A stretch of DNA of 64,000 nt. Source: Microbacterium dauci (GTDB lineage Bacteria > Actinomycetota > Actinomycetes > Actinomycetales > Microbacteriaceae). The position numbers and the translations under genes were made by a program. The stretch covers positions 372,001 through 436,000 of the forward strand of contig NZ_JASJND010000001.1 of NCBI RefSeq assembly GCF_030065535.1, given 5' to 3'. The notes under the pieces were generated by a model. That model saw only the letters and a program-made list of their open reading frames with translations. It did no database searches and was not told the DNA's origin. Below, piece after piece: positions 59,918-64,000 of this stretch (position 1 is its first letter; each line of letters opens with the position of its first letter).

Positions 59918-61356
59918 TGGTCCTGAAGAAGGTTGCGGAGTTCGACGGCGCCGCCGACGAGACCACCGCGGACAACATCCGCGAGGAGAGCTCGCACTCC
60001 CGCGAAGCGGTCGTCGAGGTCATCACGCCCGTCGCAGCCGGGATCATCTCGTCCAACCCGACGGTGATCGCTGCGGCATCCGCCGCTGTCGACGACCAGA
60101 TCGACGAGAAGGATCTCCTCGTCGGCGCGTACCCTGTGTCGCCCCGCAATGGGAAGGCGCTGATCCTCGCTGCCCGTCGCCGTGTGCTGGCGGCGTGGCG
60201 CCGTTCGGACGGCATGCTCGACACCGACACGGCTCGGGCGTTCGGGAAGCGGATCTCCGACGTCGGCTCGGTGGGTGCGTCGCGGCGTGCTGGCGCACGT
60301 TACCCGTGGACGCACCTGTGGGCTGCGGGCGGTCGGGTGCTGATGTACATCGACCGTGCGGACGGTCTCCTGAAGTACTGGGACGGGCAGCTCGTCGGCG
60401 GCGGGACGGACACGGTCCTCGCGGAGATCCTCGGCGACGGTGACTCGACAACGCAGGGCGCCGACCTGGCAAACCAGGTCGAGGAGCGGTGGACAACCTG
60501 GCTGCAGACGGACCTCGGCATCCCGGTCACGAACCACGGCGTCTCGGGGAACCGTGCCGCCGACATCGGTGCGATGGCGGGCACGTTCATCGCGACCGCC
60601 ACGGTCACCGGTGGCAGCATCCCCGCGACCGGCAGCGTCACCCTCACGCTCGACGCGTCCCCGTACTACGGAACCGGGAACGACGTGCCCGCCCCCGCAA
60701 GCGTGGACGTATACGTGCCCGGTGGTGGGATCATTCCCGGCACCATCACCCGCACCGGGCAGACCACGGTCGCGTTCACCCCGACCGGACTCTCCGGCGC
60801 GGTCGCCGCGACCACGGTCGAGGTGCAAGTCACGATCGGGAAACCGTTCCGCCGAGGCATCCGCCTCATCTCCGCCGGCGTGAACGACGAACCCGGGATC
60901 GTCGCGGGCACCACCGTCATCCAGGACGTGAAGGACCGGTACCTCGAGTACTTCACCGCACAGGCGGGCGAGGTGTTCTCGTGGGGGCTCCTCGACCGGG
61001 GCCTCACCGAGGGCACCAGCTCTCAGTACACGGGGAACCCCGCAGCGGCCGGGATCATCTACGACTACATCGACGAGATGGAGGAGTGGCTGCACGCCCA
61101 GCTCGGCGTCCGCTTCATCCCCGTCCGCAAGTACCTCGCCTCCACACAGGCGCTCGCGGACGCGGTGATGTTCCAGCCCGGGTTCACTCCCACCAGCGAC
61201 GACAACGCCGCGGTGGCTGCGGGGCGTGTGCCGCCGTCGTTCCGTTCCTCGCCGACGTCGGTGCACCTGAACGCGCTCGGCCACCGCCTGCAGGCCCGGT
61301 TCATGGGCCGTCACCTCCGCCGCTACTCGACCCTCTCTGAAAGGTTCGCCTCATGA
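59917..61356 (+). CDS. Tail-associated SGNH hydrolase, core interrupted by a beta domain
   Basis: 479 residues. N-terminal helical adaptor (1-90), a linker, then SGNH blocks: Ser177 (GDGDSTTQG), GVSGN near 208 and Asn323 (AGVNDEP). The usual Asp-x-x-His is Thr447-S-V-His450. Between the second and third blocks lies a beta-rich insertion (about 225-315) starting with VTGGSIPATGS. SGNH tail proteins deacylate cell-surface glycans. Coupled at both ends. Confidence 0.8.
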   Translation: MVLKKVAEFDGAADETTADNIREESSHSREAVVEVITPVAAGIISSNPTVIAAASAAVDDQIDEKDLLVGAYPVSPRNGKALILAARRRVLAAWRRSDGMLDTDTARAFGKRISDVGSVGASRRAGARYPWTHLWAAGGRVLMYIDRADGLLKYWDGQLVGGGTDTVLAEILGDGDSTTQGADLANQVEERWTTWLQTDLGIPVTNHGVSGNRAADIGAMAGTFIATATVTGGSIPATGSVTLTLDASPYYGTGNDVPAPASVDVYVPGGGIIPGTITRTGQTTVAFTPTGLSGAVAATTVEVQVTIGKPFRRGIRLISAGVNDEPGIVAGTTVIQDVKDRYLEYFTAQAGEVFSWGLLDRGLTEGTSSQYTGNPAAAGIIYDYIDEMEEWLHAQLGVRFIPVRKYLASTQALADAVMFQPGFTPTSDDNAAVAAGRVPPSFRSSPTSVHLNALGHRLQARFMGRHLRRYSTLSERFAS

Positions 61357-62024
61357 GCACCGCCGACTGGACCCTCATCGACTCCGCGCTCCCGCTCGAC
61401 AACCCCGGCGCACGCCCTCTCGCACCCGCCGTGGTCGAACCGCTCGCGTCGGACCTGTTCACCGGGTCGAACGCGGCCGACATCAACGGTCGCGTCCTCG
61501 ACGCCGGGTGGGGCGGCGCGGCGGACCTGCAGTGGGTCGCGAACGTCGCCAACGCGATCGCCGTCGCCGGCGGCGCGATGGTCAAGGGCGCGGAAGCTGG
61601 GTCCGGGCGCGCGACGATCGCGGTCGCGAACGAGGACGTGGAGGCCGGGTTCACGATCCTCGCCGGCCCCGCCGACGGGTCGTCCGTGTACCTCGACGTG
61701 CGCGGCAACCTCGCCGCCGGCGCGTCCGGCACCCGCAACGGGTACCGCCTGCAGCTGACCCGCACGGGCGGTGTCCTGCGGGTGCAGCTCGTGCGCCGAT
61801 CCGGCACCAACACCACCCTCGGCGCGTCGCACGCGGTGCAGCTCGGGGACCGTGTCTCGATCCGCGCGATCGGCTCGACGCTCACCTTGTTTGTGAACGA
61901 CTACGACGTCGAGGAGATCTCGGATGCCGCGCACCCGTCGGGCGGGTTCGTCGGCTTCGAGCCCGGCACCGGGTCCACGTTCGCGCTGACGAAGTTCTTC
62001 GTCGAGCGCGTCATCACCGACTGA
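61353..62024 (+). CDS. LamG/concanavalin-like tail protein
   Basis: 223 residues: beta-sandwich type sequence (FTGSNAADINGRVLDAGWGG, AGFTILAGPADGSSVYLDVR, LTLFVNDYDVEEISDAAHP). Likely sugar-binding tail appendage. ATGA overlap with the SGNH gene. Confidence 0.68.
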   Translation: MSTADWTLIDSALPLDNPGARPLAPAVVEPLASDLFTGSNAADINGRVLDAGWGGAADLQWVANVANAIAVAGGAMVKGAEAGSGRATIAVANEDVEAGFTILAGPADGSSVYLDVRGNLAAGASGTRNGYRLQLTRTGGVLRVQLVRRSGTNTTLGASHAVQLGDRVSIRAIGSTLTLFVNDYDVEEISDAAHPSGGFVGFEPGTGSTFALTKFFVERVITD

Positions 62025-62036
62025 TCGGGGGCGGGT

Positions 62037-62678
62037 ATGGCTGATCTGCTGTACGGCTACGTGACGTGGTCGTTCGTCCGCGCGATCGGCGGGGACGGCG
62101 AGGCCGAGGTGCCCGCGTCGGGGACGGTGCTGATCGTCCCGGTCCGCCCGGTGCGTCCGGTGTCGAACCCGTCCCGCACGGTCGCTGACGCCGGCGAAGA
62201 ACTCCGCCTCGTCAACGGCGAGCTCGTCCGTGAGGGTGACCCTGCTGGGCCGGTGCGGGTTGTGGCGGGTCACTACCGGGTGACGCCGAAGATCGACGGC
62301 ATCAAGTTCATCCACAAGCACGCGTTCACCGCGGTCGTCACCGCCGAGCACGACGCCGACCACCCCCTCGACTTGTCAACGGTGGTGCCCCTCACCCCGG
62401 CCCCGGACGTCGAGTTCGTGGTGAACGAGCGGGTCTACCAGGACACGCTCAAGGCGAAGGCCGACGCAGTCGGGGCGGCGGGAACCGCGACGGCCGCTGC
62501 GGGCACCGCGACGGATGCCGCCACCGAGGCGACCGACGCGCTGACGGAGATCCGTACCCGCACCCTCACCGCGACCATCGACCCCGACGACCCCGACGCC
62601 CTCATCCTCACGTTCCCCGCCTTCATGCTCAACGCGGACGGCACCTCGATCGACCTGCCCATTGGAGGTATCGCATGA
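62037..62678 (+). CDS. Tail appendage protein
   Basis: 213 residues: beta domain (1-120), then an Ala/Thr-rich helix (ATAAAGTATDAATEATDALTE) near 150 and a short C-terminal beta part. Such helices join fibre subunits. ATGA into the next gene. Confidence 0.58.
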   Translation: MADLLYGYVTWSFVRAIGGDGEAEVPASGTVLIVPVRPVRPVSNPSRTVADAGEELRLVNGELVREGDPAGPVRVVAGHYRVTPKIDGIKFIHKHAFTAVVTAEHDADHPLDLSTVVPLTPAPDVEFVVNERVYQDTLKAKADAVGAAGTATAAAGTATDAATEATDALTEIRTRTLTATIDPDDPDALILTFPAFMLNADGTSIDLPIGGIA

Positions 62679-64000
62679 GCGACCCGACCCCTGTGTCTGG
62701 TGGCGTCCCGCTGCTCGACCCTGACACCCGCCGGTTCCCCGACAAGTACACCCCGCAGGCCGTCCTCGACGCCGTCGGCACGGTCGAGCAGGCGGTCACC
62801 GATGTGAACACCGCGAAGGGCGAAGCCGAGCAGGCACGCACCGAAGCGGTCGAGGCCGCGGCATCCGTCGCACCGGGCGAGCCGGGCGGGACCGCGCAGC
62901 TCGACGAGGACGGGAAGCTGTCGGAATCGCAGACCCCGGCGCACCTCACGCCGCCTGCACTAGAGGCCACGACAGAGCAGATCGTCGACGAGCGGGTGCC
63001 TGGTCAGGTCGCGGCCGTGATTGCTGATGACCCCACTGTTGCCCAAGCAGCCGCCGACCTCGCGCAGTCCGACGCTGGCCTGGTCCGGTCAGAGTGGATC
63101 GAAGCCGATGCTGTCGAGTTCGCCGTCGAGGATGACCCGGAGACCCCGATCGTTTCGTTCTCGACTCTCGACCTGAGCACCGGCTGGCGGTGGGCGTTCG
63201 CGTACCGAGACGGCGAGGTCGCGTTCGGGCAACGCGCGGATGGCTCGTTCTACCCGGATCTCGGCGAAGCTCCCGCCGAGACGCTCGCCAGCCAGGTGGT
63301 CGGCGACTCCGTGGCAGAGAACTGGGGTGCGTACGCAGCCGGATTGAGCGCGGCAACGGCGCGCACGGTGTCATTCGAGGGCATCGGAGGGCAGCGATCC
63401 CCGGCCATCGCAGCACGACAGGGCGGAGTGCCCGCCTACGTGACCGTGACGGGCAACAGCATTCCCGCGTCAGGCACCGTCGTTGTCACCTCGATCACAG
63501 AGCCGGACGGCACCGCCCTGAACCCGCTGCTCACCGTGAACGACAGCACCCGCACCCGAACCGTCGTGATCGGCGGCGCGCTGTGCACGCTGACGGGAGT
63601 GACGGTGAGCGGCAGCACGACATACACGCTCGCCCAGCAGAACGGAACGGGCGCGATCCCGTGCGCTCCCGGCACGCCGATGGTGCCGCGCGACCGCCCC
63701 TCCCGTGCCCTGACGATCTTGCTCGGCCCCCGCAACGATCTCGGGCCGTCGAGCGCCGACGCCTTTCGGCAGCCACTGGAGAAGATCCTGGCCCGCTACT
63801 CGAAGATGATCGACCGCGCGAAGCGCGACGGAGGGAAGGTCATCCTTCTGCCTGTTGTACCGCGTGCGGACGCCACAGCAGACGGGAAGGCGAACCTCGT
63901 CATCCTGAACAACGCACTCCGAGATCTCGCGCCGCAGGACTGGGCGGACTGGAATGCGTGGCTCCAATCGGATGCGGCGTTCACCGCCGCTGGCGTGACG
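62675..64000 (+). CDS. Second SGNH-type tail protein, partial
   Basis: 442 residues visible, open at the window end. N-terminal helical tail-fibre part, then Ser212 (VVGDSVAENW), GIGGQRSPAIAARQGG, a beta insertion starting VTVTGNSIPASGT (about 258-340), then ILLGPRNDL as third block. The fourth (His) block must lie beyond the window. GGAGGT before the ATG. The same interrupted architecture as the gene at 59917. Confidence 0.72.
   Translation, partial: MSDPTPVSGGVPLLDPDTRRFPDKYTPQAVLDAVGTVEQAVTDVNTAKGEAEQARTEAVEAAASVAPGEPGGTAQLDEDGKLSESQTPAHLTPPALEATTEQIVDERVPGQVAAVIADDPTVAQAAADLAQSDAGLVRSEWIEADAVEFAVEDDPETPIVSFSTLDLSTGWRWAFAYRDGEVAFGQRADGSFYPDLGEAPAETLASQVVGDSVAENWGAYAAGLSAATARTVSFEGIGGQRSPAIAARQGGVPAYVTVTGNSIPASGTVVVTSITEPDGTALNPLLTVNDSTRTRTVVIGGALCTLTGVTVSGSTTYTLAQQNGTGAIPCAPGTPMVPRDRPSRALTILLGPRNDLGPSSADAFRQPLEKILARYSKMIDRAKRDGGKVILLPVVPRADATADGKANLVILNNALRDLAPQDWADWNAWLQSDAAFTAAGVT

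Larger units (their letters stand above)
27663..64000. mobile_element. Siphovirus-type prophage, left end and most of the genome
   Basis: Integrase, immunity, early, packaging, head, tail, lysis and tail-appendage modules follow in standard temperate siphovirus order. The left boundary is between the nrdF stop and the integrase stop (27663-27775). The right boundary is outside the window, so attR and the full length cannot be given. The essential structural genes seen are intact, so it could be a functional prophage. Confidence 0.93.

Overview
The window is high-GC DNA (about 70 percent by eye) from an actinobacterium, most likely Microbacterium or a close relative in the Microbacteriaceae. 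The grounds are codon use, gene order, frequent ATGA/GTGA gene overlaps, a class Ib ribonucleotide reductase operon and a very frequent GGATGCC/GGCATCC heptamer. Positions 1 to about 27,660 are chromosome. From about 27,663 to the right end lies a temperate siphovirus-type prophage that continues beyond the window.

Chromosome. 1-6088 (minus strand) is one tightly coupled run of six genes: SDR oxidoreductase, TetR regulator, SCP2-like protein, class III aminotransferase, MFS permease and GH3 beta-glycosidase. A palindrome that could be the TetR operator sits just before it. A PadR regulator and a membrane protein are divergent. Next come a Leu/Val/Phe-type amino-acid dehydrogenase, a methyltransferase and a YbaK-type deacylase. 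10,867-17,927 is a histidine-utilisation locus: IclR regulator, hutH, hutU and hutI on one strand, with a formimidoylglutamase, a GGCT-like protein and a SixA-like phosphatase facing it. A DUF445 protein, acyl-CoA dehydrogenase, alpha/beta hydrolase, a DUF4260/TetR pair with a perfect palindrome and a second MFS permease follow. nrdH-nrdI-nrdE-nrdF close the chromosomal part.

Prophage. The integrase, an ImmA-type metallopeptidase and an HTH repressor read leftward. A compact divergent promoter region with two matching GTTGC-N6-GCAAC sites separates them from the early genes, which read rightward: Cro-like and XRE-like regulators, an excisionase-like gene, a KilAC antirepressor, a ParB-like protein, an Lsr2-like fusion, a MazG-like protein, a GIY-YIG-like protein and many small proteins. 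One early-region gene is antisense. After a 433-bp gap with a terminator-like hairpin come the late genes: HNH nuclease, terminases, portal, ClpP-type protease with a probable nested scaffold, decoration protein, capsid, connectors, tail tube, tail chaperones with a -1 frameshift site, tape measure and tail tip. Between tail and lysis genes is a reversed two-gene cassette (HTH regulator plus lipoprotein) with two identical-pattern palindromes. Lysis follows (M23 endolysin, membrane proteins, holin). The last genes encode tail appendages, two of which carry SGNH hydrolase cores interrupted by related beta-rich segments.

No tRNA, rRNA, CRISPR array or insertion sequence was recognised. All functional names rest on reading motifs and family resemblance by eye; no database search was run.
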